Source: Calothrix sp. NIES-2100 (GTDB taxonomy: Bacteria > Cyanobacteriota > Cyanobacteriia > Cyanobacteriales > Nostocaceae). Taken from it: 64,000 nucleotides of DNA. The DNA is taken from positions 5,484,145-5,548,144 of the forward strand of contig NZ_AP018178.1 in the NCBI RefSeq assembly GCF_002368195.1. Direction: 5' to 3'. The position numbers were made by a program, and so were the translations under genes. The notes beneath the pieces were generated by a model. That model had not been told where the DNA came from. It was given only the letters and a program-made list of their open reading frames with translations, and did not search any database. This document shows positions 18,718 through 28,138 of the stretch, piece after piece. The number at the start of each line of letters is the position of its first letter. Position 1 is the first letter of the stretch.

Positions 18718-19749
18718 ATGCCGAAAATTTCGGTCATTGTACCAGTTTATAAAGTTGAAGCCTACATTGCAGACACTATCTCTTCAGTGTTAGCGCAGAC
18801 ATTCTCAGACTTTGAACTATTGATTATTGATGATGGTTCGCCAGATAAAAGTATTGATATTTGTCGGCAATTTACAGATGCGCGAATCAGAATTATCTCT
18901 CAGGAGAATCGAGGATTAGCTGGAGCGAGAAACACTGGTATTCGCCATGCGCAAGCAGAATATCTAGCATTTTTAGATTCAGATGACCTCTGGACACCAC
19001 AAAAACTAGAAAAACATCTCATTCATTTAGAAAACTCCCCTTCTGTCGGCGTTAGTTTTAGCCGCTCTGCTTTTATTAATGAGACTGGGGAGTTCATGAA
19101 TGAATATCAAATGCCTAGACTCAAGGAAATTACCCCATTCCATTTACTTCAAGGTAATCATGTTGGTAATGGATCAGCGCCAGTTGTGCGACGAAAGGTG
19201 TTTGAGGAAATTAAATTTACTGCAAATCTTCATGCTACTGTCGAAGATTTTTATTTTGATGAAGCCTTTAGGCGTGCAGAAGATATTGAATGTTGGCTGC
19301 GTGTTGCTATCCAAACCAATTGGCAGATTGAAGGAATTCCTGAAGCTTTGACATTATACAGAGTAAATTCTCAAGGTCTTTCAGCAAGTCTATGGCAGCA
19401 ATTTGAATCCTGGGAACAGGTACTAGAAAAGACTCGTTCTTACGCACCTAATTTAATTACTCAATGGGAAAATTTATCTAAAGCGTATCAGTTACGATAT
19501 TTAGCACGAACATCTGTGCGTTTGCGCATGGGTGCTGTCGCCGTACAATTGATTCACCAAGCTCTCAAAACATACTGGCCGATAGTATTTGAAGAACCTC
19601 GATTTACAATTTCAACTTTAGTAGCAGCCTATTTACTCTGGCTATTACCACAGAACCTTTATAACAAAATCGAGGGTTATGCTATCCAAAAAATACGCAT
19701 GTTGCGCAGACAACGTATTTTTTCAGACAAACCAGGACTTATACAATAG
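18718..19749 (+). CDS. family 2 glycosyltransferase, paralogue of the 15174 gene
   Basis: A 343-residue GT2 protein. It is aligned end to end with the GT2 at 15174 without large gaps: both have VSVIVPVY or ISVIVPVY, IDDxS/G, RGLAGARNTGIRHA, LAFLDSDDLW, the acidic EDIECWLR and a near-identical IEGIPEALTLYRVNS. The two differ mainly in the middle (residues 130-190) and at the C-terminus. Recent tandem duplication is therefore likely, with specificity change in the variable parts. The ATG at 18718 is used; the TTG at 18706 would add four residues. A strong hairpin terminator follows. Confidence 0.9.
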   Translation: MPKISVIVPVYKVEAYIADTISSVLAQTFSDFELLIIDDGSPDKSIDICRQFTDARIRIISQENRGLAGARNTGIRHAQAEYLAFLDSDDLWTPQKLEKHLIHLENSPSVGVSFSRSAFINETGEFMNEYQMPRLKEITPFHLLQGNHVGNGSAPVVRRKVFEEIKFTANLHATVEDFYFDEAFRRAEDIECWLRVAIQTNWQIEGIPEALTLYRVNSQGLSASLWQQFESWEQVLEKTRSYAPNLITQWENLSKAYQLRYLARTSVRLRMGAVAVQLIHQALKTYWPIVFEEPRFTISTLVAAYLLWLLPQNLYNKIEGYAIQKIRMLRRQRIFSDKPGLIQ

Positions 19750-19786
19750 ACTGACTTGTCTGTTTTACATAATGTTCCGTGAAATC

Positions 19787-19819
19787 AGATACCCGATTTT
19801 TTGAAAAAGTCGGGTATCT
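19787..19819 (+). terminator. strong hairpin terminator after the GT2-Wzx-GT2 operon
   Basis: AGATACCCGA pairs perfectly with TCGGGTATCT, and the inner TTTTT/AAAAA can extend the stem. It lies 38 bases after the GT2 stop and in the gap between convergent genes, so it may serve both strands, although no long T run follows on the plus strand. Confidence 0.65.
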
Positions 19820-19846
19820 TGCATTTCAACATAATTAATTCGATAG

Positions 19847-19928
19847 ACCACTACAATTTTTAGTGGTGCTGATTAAGCAGATTATTTGTGAAGTCAAGAT
19901 AATTGTAAAGGCACAACAATGTTGTGCC
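19847..19928. repeat. two short palindromes between convergent genes
   Basis: ACCACTA (19847-19853) pairs with TAGTGGT (19861-19867), and GGCACAAC (19910-19917) pairs with GTTGTGCC (19921-19928). The second motif is a common dispersed palindrome of Nostocales genomes. They could act as terminators for the minus-strand GT61 gene, which ends just beyond. Confidence 0.45.
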
Positions 19929-19997
19929 CCTAACTTTATAATTTATTGACCTGCAAAACGTTGTACTGATGCTACTCCCAAAAATCGAACTGGCTTC

Positions 19998-21203
19998 TTA
20001 AACGTTCATCTTCTTCACGAGGTCTAATAATTTTTGGGTATCAACAATCATATCTGCATCATGAGTTCTTAAGTCACCTTTTGGAGAATCCCCCAGCAAC
20101 GCCGCATACTCAAACCCCAAACCGCCGCATAGCTCATAATAAGACGCAACAGGTACAGTTTTTGCAAATAGTTCAATCAGTTTTAAGTTCTGAGAAAATA
20201 TAATATTAGTCAATCCTGCTCCATGAGGAGATATTATCATTTTTGCATTAGCAAACAAATGAACTTGTTCAGCAAAACTCAAATCCTCCGTCACATAATC
20301 TACAAAACCCAACTTTTCTAATTCCTGAATGACTTCTTGCTCATTCACTACCTTTCTGACTAAGGTATTGCGTCTTGAGACATAAATATGGGTAGGAGTA
20401 GGTTTACTCTTAATATTTTCCGGCAGATTATTAATTATCCGTTCCGCTAACCAACGACAAGAAGCGGGAGAAACGTGACAGTAAAATCCATCTTCTTCTT
20501 GCACAGAACGCCGAAAGGAAGGAACCAGTAAATTATTTACTAACATCCTTTTTCCATTCCATTCGTGATAATCTTCTTCGCTATAACCGAGTAATTTTAA
20601 ACTATCTATTTGATACTGTTGTAAATTTGGGCGAATGATTAATTTGATTTTGACACCAAATTTTCTTTCATACTCCATTACGCCTTCTAATCTAGTGAGA
20701 CAATCGATTAGCCAATGAAAATAATTATTATCCCAAGGACATACCAGAGAAAAGACTGTATCTTGATGAGTACAAGGGTAGAACTTTTTTAAGAATAGAG
20801 TTCTCAGAGATAAAATTCTTGCTAAATGATCTGCTGTATATTGAGGCCAGCTTGTTTCTAAGATAACCCTACCTTGACTATCAAACCCAGTAGCATTTTT
20901 TCCGGCTAGCTCACCATTCTTGATACTGGCTACAAATGGTTTAGCAAATACTAAATTTTCAAATTCCTTAAACTTCTCGTGATCTACTCCATTTTTTCTC
21001 TTGAGAGAACTTACTTCATCTGTATCTTGAAAAAAAAATGGAGCGGTCTTGAGTAAATCATTTCTATCTACCACCTGCATTCCTGATAATTTCAAGAATT
21101 TAATGATGGGTTTACGGAATTTATATTTAATCCCGCTACGATACAAGGCTCTGTAAAAGACTCTTAGAGGAACAATTTTCTTGAGTGTAGATTTTAAGGA
21201 CAT
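19998..21203 (-). CDS. family 61 glycosyltransferase
   Basis: A 401-residue DUF563/GT61 protein. Diagnostic features are DNNYFHWLIDCLTRL near residue 155, the RRNTLVRKVVNE segment, and the C-terminal ISPHGAGLTNIIFS box near 315. GT61 members add xylose, GlcNAc or related sugars; in bacteria they occur in capsule and EPS loci. The gene is on the minus strand, convergent with the GT2 operon, and has its own promoter region upstream at 21204-21991. The ATG start has only a weak ribosome site. Acceptor and donor are unknown, and a role in decorating the same polymer is inferred from location. Confidence 0.85.
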   Translation of the reverse strand: MSLKSTLKKIVPLRVFYRALYRSGIKYKFRKPIIKFLKLSGMQVVDRNDLLKTAPFFFQDTDEVSSLKRKNGVDHEKFKEFENLVFAKPFVASIKNGELAGKNATGFDSQGRVILETSWPQYTADHLARILSLRTLFLKKFYPCTHQDTVFSLVCPWDNNYFHWLIDCLTRLEGVMEYERKFGVKIKLIIRPNLQQYQIDSLKLLGYSEEDYHEWNGKRMLVNNLLVPSFRRSVQEEDGFYCHVSPASCRWLAERIINNLPENIKSKPTPTHIYVSRRNTLVRKVVNEQEVIQELEKLGFVDYVTEDLSFAEQVHLFANAKMIISPHGAGLTNIIFSQNLKLIELFAKTVPVASYYELCGGLGFEYAALLGDSPKGDLRTHDADMIVDTQKLLDLVKKMNV

Positions 21204-21991
21204 TTATTTCTCACATTAATTATAAAATTAGTTCAAGAGCATACATCTAAATTGCATAGTTGACTTAAATCAAAGTTTTTTGCCATGAGACATTTTTCCG
21301 CCCAAATTATACAAAATAAATGTTGAAATAGTTTTCAGTTGCTTATGCAAGCTTATGTAAAAAAAGAAAACATTTTCATTACAAGATAAACTTTAAGGCG
21401 GTAGATACTACTTTGATTAATGATTAGTTTGCCGAACTATAATTGCAGTTAACTGACAGCAAGACCATCAAAGCAAAGATGCTATTGTTAGGACAAACCA
21501 AATATTTTTTTGCTAACTTCTCACTAACTTATATAGGTCTATTACTATCTATAAAATAAATAAAATTATCTCGCAATGCCTCAGCATTTATACATAAATT
21601 ATTGTATTTTAAATCAAATGTTTGAAAATAGGTATAGCGTTTCTCGATTCAGGGAGGTACGCAAAGACATAATGAACACAGATAAATTTTTACCTTAGCA
21701 GACTAGTAACCGCTATAAATATAATTTGCTGCTTAAAAATGTACAGGTGGATTGTATCTACTTAGTAGTTACTGCGAGTTGCACAGGCCGCAATAAAATT
21801 AAAATTACCGTAATTTTACGGTTATAGATATTCAGCATCCGCTTTTATAGTTATTATTACCGATGGCTGTTGCCTATGATCTGTTTATTATGAGAATTTT
21901 CTGGATATTATAGAAGTATTTAAAGAATAATCAGAATAAATAAATTTAATTGTATTTCAATTAATAATGTGATTCAATTCAATCTCATTAC
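21204..21991. other. long divergent intergenic region, no gene seen
   Basis: Nearly 790 AT-rich bases lie between the GT61 gene and the export gene. There is no credible open frame and no strong hairpin. Its size suggests regulated promoters for the divergent genes, but no specific operator is recognised. Confidence 0.5.
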
Positions 21992-23086
21992 ATGATTGAA
22001 GTATTATTTACAGCCAGTCCTCTTATGTTTAATAGTTTCTGTAAAAAAGCCCTATGGATCATAAATGTGGCTTTAACAACTCTGGCTTTAGGAACACCTT
22101 GTTTCGCTTTACCTCTTTCCAGAGGCGATCGCCTCAATATATTTATTCTTGAGGGAGAAGGATTTAGCGGCAGTTATGTAGTTAATCTGGATGGCACGCT
22201 AAATATACCCTATCTCCAGCCTTTACTGGTAGAAGGTTTAGAACCCTCACAAGTAGAACAAGTGATTTCTCAGGCTTTGCTGGAGGCAAGAATATTTAAA
22301 CCGAATGTTCTTCAGGTAAGCGTTAAAGTTGTCTATTGGGCACCTGTGCAAGTTAGTGTCGCTGGCGAGGTTTTTCAACCTGGTACTGTATTAGTTAATG
22401 CAGCTTCTGACGCTCAAGCTTCTCTGGCTCAACAATCGACTCAAATATCAGGCAATTACCCAAGCGATCGCTATTTAACTTCTGCCCTGCGTTCAGCTGG
22501 GGGAGTAATGCCAAATGCGAATATCAAAGAAATTCGCCTAATTCGTGGTAATCAAGAAAAAATTGTTGATGTATCAGGTGTCTTTACTGGTGAATTTTTT
22601 GACGATTTGCCGCTGATTGCTGGGGATCAAATTGTAGTTCCTAAAGCAGAAAAATTTCAATCTGATCTGATACGTCCATCTCGCATTACTCCCCCAGGAA
22701 TTAAGGTATATATGTCTAATTTAACGGTTCCTGCTACTAGTAATGCAACTGCTTCGATTAATCAGGATTCTAGCAGCTTTCCTTATGGTTCTCACTTATC
22801 TCAAGCTGTGATTGCAGCGAATTGTGCGGGGGGAACTCGCTCAACTAATGCTCATAGACGAGCAACTTTAGTCCGCACTGATCGGATTACTGGTGAGACT
22901 AAATATCTAGATCGACCCGTAGAAGAACTGTTAAGAAAGTCTGATAATGACATAAAAAATCCATTTTTAATGCCTTATGATGGTGTTGTTTGCTATGATT
23001 CAAGGTTTACTAATGTTAAAGATTTTATCAATACGATTGGCGGTTGGATATCACCATTTTTATTACCATTTTCTATTTTTAAATAA
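21992..23086 (+). CDS. Wza-like polysaccharide export protein
   Basis: A 364-residue secreted or outer-membrane export protein. A signal peptide covers about residues 12-39 (FCKKALWIINVALTTLALG, then CFA). The Poly_export domain (41-112) starts LSRGDRLNIFI and contains DGTLNIPYL. SLBB-type domains follow at about 118-215 and 265-335, and a final hydrophobic helix (345-362) may insert in the outer membrane. There is no canonical lipobox, unlike E. coli Wza. The start could equally be the ATG at 22025, which places the signal peptide closer to the N-terminus. It heads an export/polymerisation set with the Wzz-like and Wzy-like genes downstream. Confidence 0.88.
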   Translation: MIEVLFTASPLMFNSFCKKALWIINVALTTLALGTPCFALPLSRGDRLNIFILEGEGFSGSYVVNLDGTLNIPYLQPLLVEGLEPSQVEQVISQALLEARIFKPNVLQVSVKVVYWAPVQVSVAGEVFQPGTVLVNAASDAQASLAQQSTQISGNYPSDRYLTSALRSAGGVMPNANIKEIRLIRGNQEKIVDVSGVFTGEFFDDLPLIAGDQIVVPKAEKFQSDLIRPSRITPPGIKVYMSNLTVPATSNATASINQDSSSFPYGSHLSQAVIAANCAGGTRSTNAHRRATLVRTDRITGETKYLDRPVEELLRKSDNDIKNPFLMPYDGVVCYDSRFTNVKDFINTIGGWISPFLLPFSIFK

Positions 23087-23301
23087 GCATATAATTAATT
23101 TTTTCTGTAATCTCTATCTTAAAAATTTATAAAAAATATGTAATTGCTGCTCAATTAATACCAATTTTGAATACAGATAAAAACCTTTCTGTTTATTATT
23201 TAGTTCCTTCAAAGGAGCGAAAAATAGAAATGATTTCTACTGTAATACAAACAAGTATTTGAATGTATTATTCGATTCCATCAAGGTAGCGAAATGTCAA
23301 A

Positions 23302-24717
23302 ATGAGTACAGAAAAGACAATTTATTCCTCTCGTTGGAGATTGGGCGTAAACCTATGGCGACCATTTCGTTACGTAGGTTTGGGTTTGATTTTTAATTCT
23401 TTAATCTGGGGTTTTGCTATAACTTCTTTAAAAAAAGCTAAGCCAGTTTATAGCAGCGAGTGGGCTTTGATTATACCAGGTTCCGGAGCAGGAGTTAATT
23501 TTAATATACCTGATATTGGTCAAGCCTCATCTTCTAGTGTCTCTGCATTTGGCAGTTCTTCATCAGATCCCAGAGCCAACTACAATTACATCATCACAAG
23601 TGAACCTCTTTTAAGCGAAGCTGCTGCTTCTTTGAAGATACCTCCTGAAAAATTTGGTAAGCCACATATAAAATTAATCGATAACACAACAGTTATCCAA
23701 CTTGAGATTACTGGTTCTAGTGCAAAAGAAGCTCAACAGAAATCCTGGGCTATTTATAATACTTTAAAGCATAGACTTAATATACTTAGATCTGAAGTAG
23801 CAGCTGGTAGAGATGAAGGAACTAAAGCATCTTTATTAAGTTCTCAGGCTAAGCTCAAAGAAGCACAAAACCTTCTATCTCAATATAAGGCTCGTGCTGC
23901 TTTAACTTCAGTTGAACAAATTAAAGATCTTTTAACTAATATAGAACAACTGCGTAAACAACGGGCTGAGACATTAGCACAACAACAATCAATTGCTAAT
24001 CGTCTTCAGCAGTTATCTAATAACTTGCGTATATCACCCCAACAAGCGGCTGATGCTTTAGCTCTACAATCCGATCAAGTTTTCCAACAATATTTAAAAG
24101 ACTATAGTGAATCCAGTGGTACTTTAGAAATGTTGCTTTCTAAATGGGGAATGAATCATCCCCAAGTCATTAGTGAGCAGGCTAAATGGACGGCGGCTCA
24201 AGATGCTATACTAACACGCGCTCGTTATATCTTAAAAAGAAATATAGATAAAGAAAGCCTAGAACAACTATATTTAATAACTGGCGCAGGGCGAGTTTCT
24301 TTGTTTGAGAGTTTAGTAGGATTAGAAGCAGAACACGAAGGAATTTCAGCCCAGGCTAAAGGTTTAGAAGAGCAAATTAAATTGTTAGAAAAACGACAAC
24401 ATATATTGTCTCAAAAAGAAGTTACTTTAGATAGTCTAGAGAGAAATGTCAAAATTGCCGAAGCTGTTTTCAGTTCTACTTTAGCTAAAGTAGACCTGAG
24501 CAAAACTGACATTTTTGTTGACTATCCATTAGTGCAAATGTTAGTCGAACCGACCTTACCTGATAAGCCTAGTTCACCCAAACCTATGTTTGTATACGCA
24601 GGAGCATTTTTCGGTTCTATTTGTTGTACATCTGCACTAGTTATATTGTGGTGGCGTCAAAAGTTAAAAACAAAAGTTTCCCAACTGATGTCAAAAACTA
24701 AATCAGAATCCGAGTGA
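23302..24717 (+). CDS. Wzz/PCP-type chain-length determinant without kinase domain
   Basis: A 471-residue polysaccharide co-polymerase. One membrane helix lies near 25-45 and another near 433-453, with a large periplasmic coiled-coil region in between. The proline-rich LPDKPSSPKP just before the second helix is the family signature. No Walker motifs or tyrosine cluster follow, so this is a Wzz-like PCP lacking a BY-kinase part; no kinase gene is seen in this locus. It sets polymer length and links the polymerase to the export channel. It lies seven bases before the Wzy-like gene, indicating cotranscription. Confidence 0.88.
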   Translation: MSTEKTIYSSRWRLGVNLWRPFRYVGLGLIFNSLIWGFAITSLKKAKPVYSSEWALIIPGSGAGVNFNIPDIGQASSSSVSAFGSSSSDPRANYNYIITSEPLLSEAAASLKIPPEKFGKPHIKLIDNTTVIQLEITGSSAKEAQQKSWAIYNTLKHRLNILRSEVAAGRDEGTKASLLSSQAKLKEAQNLLSQYKARAALTSVEQIKDLLTNIEQLRKQRAETLAQQQSIANRLQQLSNNLRISPQQAADALALQSDQVFQQYLKDYSESSGTLEMLLSKWGMNHPQVISEQAKWTAAQDAILTRARYILKRNIDKESLEQLYLITGAGRVSLFESLVGLEAEHEGISAQAKGLEEQIKLLEKRQHILSQKEVTLDSLERNVKIAEAVFSSTLAKVDLSKTDIFVDYPLVQMLVEPTLPDKPSSPKPMFVYAGAFFGSICCTSALVILWWRQKLKTKVSQLMSKTKSESE

Positions 24718-24724
24718 TTTAATT

Positions 24725-26008
24725 ATGGCTAAACAAGAAGAAATAACTCCTCGTAATTTTGAGGAACGTATGGTTTGGTACACAATCACTTGGACATATG
24801 GCTTGTATGTAATTGGCGGACTTTATCTTGCTGCACCAATTATTGCCTGGATATTAGTATTTTATCTATGCAAAAAACTTGTGCTGCAAAATTCTCAAAC
24901 TCCTGTTGAAGAACGAATCACCATTCCCTTTGGAGTTTGGGTTTGGATAATTGCCATGATAGTAATGTTAGTTGCTTTATTTATGGGTCACCTTGATTAT
25001 AATTTGAGTACTGGGGAGATAATTAAATCAACTTTAGGCTGGGCTAAAGGGTGGGCATTATTGGCAATATTTCCGCTTATTGGCTGTTTAAATATTCGTC
25101 CTGAGTTGGTGTATCGTGCAGGTTGTGTTGTTTGTTATCAGACGTTGCTGTTCTTTCCGCTCTTTTATATAGCCTATCTTGCACATCTACCTGTAACCCT
25201 GTATGTCTCCCCCCTGCAAGCAGTGGGGGGGCCTGGACCTGACTTTTTTGCGCTGAATCTCTATGAAATTGATCCTGAAGCTGGTTCAGCTCGATGGCGA
25301 CTATTTACGCCTTGGGCCCCAGCTTTAGGATTTGTAGCAAATATTTACTTGATTTTTGCTTTTCAAGAAAAATCCATAAAATGGCGTGTCCTAGCAATAA
25401 TTGGTAGCTTGCTTATGTGTCAAGTCTCTGCTTCCCGATTGGCTCTAGTCAATTTGGTAGTAGTGTCATCTTTAACCTGGATATTATCTAGGATGACTAG
25501 ACCTAGAGTTTTAATAATATTAGGTTTTGCTTCGCCTGTAATCGGTCTAGTTGCTCCGTCAATTATCAAGGCATATAAAAACTTTAACGATGCATTCAAA
25601 GCTGCTCGTGCAGGTTCATCTAGGGTGCGTGCGGCCTTGGGGCGAATTGCTTATGACCGATGGGAGAGTGAGGCTCCTATTTGGGGACATGGAGTTGTCG
25701 AAAAAGGGCCCCATGTAGCAGAACATATGCCCATTGGTTCTCATCACTCTTGGTTTGGGCTACTTTTTGTGAAAGGAATTGTCGGATTTTTTGCCTTGGC
25801 TGTGCCAATGTTGTGGACTTTTCTCGAATTTTTAATTAAATGCCAAACAAGCAAGGTAGGCAAATCGGGACTAAGTATAATTTTTACAATATTCCTTTAC
25901 ACATTTGGTGAGAATTTAGAAATTTTAGCTTACCTTTTTTGGCCGGCTTTAGTCATCGTGGGGATTGCGATGAAAGAAAAGACTGGTAATCCCTTTAATC
26001 AGATATAA
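24725..26008 (+). CDS. Wzy/O-antigen-ligase-like membrane protein
   Basis: A 427-residue inner-membrane protein with about ten hydrophobic helices. A long loop in the middle and the HMPIGSHHSWFGLLFVKG segment near 335 resemble the Wzy_C/O-antigen ligase family, in which charged and His residues of a periplasmic loop take part in chain transfer. Placed directly after the Wzz-like gene, it is the best candidate for the polymerase of the pathway. Sequence conservation in this family is low, so polymerase versus ligase cannot be separated from sequence. No clear terminator follows. Confidence 0.78.
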   Translation: MAKQEEITPRNFEERMVWYTITWTYGLYVIGGLYLAAPIIAWILVFYLCKKLVLQNSQTPVEERITIPFGVWVWIIAMIVMLVALFMGHLDYNLSTGEIIKSTLGWAKGWALLAIFPLIGCLNIRPELVYRAGCVVCYQTLLFFPLFYIAYLAHLPVTLYVSPLQAVGGPGPDFFALNLYEIDPEAGSARWRLFTPWAPALGFVANIYLIFAFQEKSIKWRVLAIIGSLLMCQVSASRLALVNLVVVSSLTWILSRMTRPRVLIILGFASPVIGLVAPSIIKAYKNFNDAFKAARAGSSRVRAALGRIAYDRWESEAPIWGHGVVEKGPHVAEHMPIGSHHSWFGLLFVKGIVGFFALAVPMLWTFLEFLIKCQTSKVGKSGLSIIFTIFLYTFGENLEILAYLFWPALVIVGIAMKEKTGNPFNQI

Positions 26009-26120
26009 CTGAAAAGGTGAAGCCCCAATTTGGCGACATGGCTTAAATTTTTAGATCTTGAATTTTGGATGAGTGAATCTGCAATCCAAAATCCAAAATC
26101 TAAAATTAGTTCTAATTGTA

Positions 26121-26525
26121 TTAGATGTCGTTGACAGGCTTAACCAAATTGAGATCGTAAGGACGCTCAATATCATCCTCACCTAAATACTCACCATTTT
26201 GAATTTCTAAAATTATCAGAGGAATCGAACCGGGATTTTCTACTTTATGGAGTGTTGCCGCCGGAACATAGGTAGACTCATTACGGTTCAATAATATTTC
26301 CTGCTCACCACAAGTAATCTTGGCAACACCAGAGACGACAACCCAATGTTCATTGCGGTGATAATGGATTTGTGGTTTAATGCCATGTCTCGGCTTGATT
26401 TCTACACGACTAATTCTATAGTTATCGCCTTCTTCTACAACCTCTACATTTCCCCAGTATCTAGCACCGGAATGATCAGAAGATTGAGTGTTATTTGATT
26501 GATTGTCGTTCTCATGCTGTGTCAT
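26121..26525 (-). CDS. mannose-6-phosphate isomerase type II C-terminal-like cupin
   Basis: A 134-residue single-domain cupin. The metal-binding motif is His54-x-His56-x-x-Glu59-His60 with a later His93 (ATLHKVEN), and the sequence GEYLGEDDIER near 112 is the hallmark of the phosphomannose isomerase half of ManC-type enzymes. It lacks the GDP-mannose pyrophosphorylase half. It could interconvert mannose-6-phosphate and fructose-6-phosphate to supply GDP-sugars for the adjacent EPS locus, although many stand-alone members have no proven activity. The N-terminal 20 residues are Asn/Gln-rich and probably disordered. Confidence 0.85.
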   Translation of the reverse strand: MTQHENDNQSNNTQSSDHSGARYWGNVEVVEEGDNYRISRVEIKPRHGIKPQIHYHRNEHWVVVSGVAKITCGEQEILLNRNESTYVPAATLHKVENPGSIPLIILEIQNGEYLGEDDIERPYDLNLVKPVNDI

Positions 26526-26640
26526 ATCTAATTTTTCAACCTGATAGCTTTCACTATATATTTTTCTAATAATCTAGCCTAAAAAAGCAAAGCAATCAAA
26601 GGATATTAAAACATCGCCAGCATTTCCTAATCCCTAGCCC

Positions 26641-27984
26641 CTATCCCCCCGTATACTGAATCCGATAAATGCGATTATTGGCTTCTTCTGTGACTAATAA
26701 ACTGCCATCAGGTAACACAAGTAAGCCTACAGGTCGTCCCCAAGCGGTTGGTGTAGAGGGATTGAGCAAAAATCCAGTCAGGAAGTCTTCATAGTAACCT
26801 TGCGATCGCCCATTATTATCGAAAGGGACAAATACAATTTTATAACCAGTACCGCGATCGCGGTTCCACGAACCACGAAAAGCTACAAATGCGCCGTTAC
26901 GATATTTCTCAGGGAAGGTTTTACCATCATAAAACTGCAAACCCAATGCTGCTGAGTGCGCCTGAAACAACACATCTGGAGTCTGAGTCTGGGCTACCAA
27001 GTCAGGGCGTTTGCTTTTGTTATTGGTTGTCTGACGCGGATCAAGATTATTTGGTGTTAGATAGGCATAGGGCCAGCCGTAAAATTCTCCTTTTTGCAGG
27101 CGTGTAAAGTAGTCTGGTACTAAGTCATCGCCAATCCCATCACGTTCGTTAACTGTAGCGTAAAGTTCCTTCGTGACAGGATGAAAGTCTAAACCAACTG
27201 GGTTACGCAAGCCATAAGCAAAAGTCTGCTTTTGGGAACCATCCAAATTCATCTGCTGAACCGAAGCCCTGGGGAGAGATTCTTCATCTACATTCGATTG
27301 TGAACCTACAGAAACATATAGTTTATTACCATCAGGTGAAACGACTACGTTACGTGTCCAATGTTGGTTATAGCCGCCTCCAGGTAAATCAGTAATTTTT
27401 TTGCCAGTACCTGTCAGTTGCTGTTGACCTTTATTATAGGGAAACTGTAACACGGCATCAGTATTAGCTAAAAAGAAAGAATTACCAGCAAAAGCCATGC
27501 CAAACGGAATATTTACTCCATTTGTCGCACTTGCGAAAGTCTGGCGGACATCAGCTACCCCATCGCCGTTGCTGTCACGTAACACTCGAATGCGATTTTG
27601 TCGGGTTTCAGTTACCAGCACATCCCCATTAGGAGTTAAAGCCAGCCAACGAGGCGCATTTAAATCTTCAGCAAAGACATTAACTGTAAATCCTGGTGGT
27701 ACGCGCAGCACTGGGTTTTGCGGAATCGACACAACCTGCGGGCTTTTGGAAGCGCTGTCTGTGGCAAAAGGTGCTGGTAAATTCTTTAAGTTAATCCGGA
27801 TTGGTGTGGGTGAAAGTGGTTGAGTAGGGACAATATTTTTTGATTCTGTTGAATTCTGTGCCAGTGGAACTGAAGTTGCAGATGGTTGTGGTGTCAAATC
27901 ATCCAAGGAAGCGCGAGTCTGGTTACAGGCAAGTGTAGTAAATAACAACAATAGTGGCAAGAAACGCTGAGGCAATTTCATCAT
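26641..27984 (-). CDS. PQQ-type glucose/sorbosone dehydrogenase-like lipoprotein
   Basis: A 447-residue exported protein. The N-terminus has a signal sequence with lipobox TLAC, Cys20 being the lipidated residue. A proline- and serine-rich spacer runs to about residue 90. A six-bladed beta-propeller of the soluble glucose dehydrogenase/L-sorbosone dehydrogenase family follows (LRVPPGFTVNVFAEDL, LAPRW-type strand, TETRQNRIRVL, YGLRNPVGLDFHP, VAFRGSWNRD, VTEEANNRIYRI). These enzymes oxidise sugars with PQQ, but no PQQ biosynthesis gene is in view and the substrate is uncertain. It would be anchored in a membrane facing the periplasm. Confidence 0.85.
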   Translation of the reverse strand: MMKLPQRFLPLLLLFTTLACNQTRASLDDLTPQPSATSVPLAQNSTESKNIVPTQPLSPTPIRINLKNLPAPFATDSASKSPQVVSIPQNPVLRVPPGFTVNVFAEDLNAPRWLALTPNGDVLVTETRQNRIRVLRDSNGDGVADVRQTFASATNGVNIPFGMAFAGNSFFLANTDAVLQFPYNKGQQQLTGTGKKITDLPGGGYNQHWTRNVVVSPDGNKLYVSVGSQSNVDEESLPRASVQQMNLDGSQKQTFAYGLRNPVGLDFHPVTKELYATVNERDGIGDDLVPDYFTRLQKGEFYGWPYAYLTPNNLDPRQTTNNKSKRPDLVAQTQTPDVLFQAHSAALGLQFYDGKTFPEKYRNGAFVAFRGSWNRDRGTGYKIVFVPFDNNGRSQGYYEDFLTGFLLNPSTPTAWGRPVGLLVLPDGSLLVTEEANNRIYRIQYTGG

Positions 27985-28138
27985 TGGACGCTTCCAAATG
28001 TGGCAATAGAATCACAGCTAGTGAGTACTATTGTTGAGTTTAGCGAAAGCGCCCTAATTATCCATCCCTCTGGGGAAAGGGCAGGGGGACAAGGGAGATA
28101 AATGCCCAATGCCCTGTTTGGCCAATGCCCATTGACAA

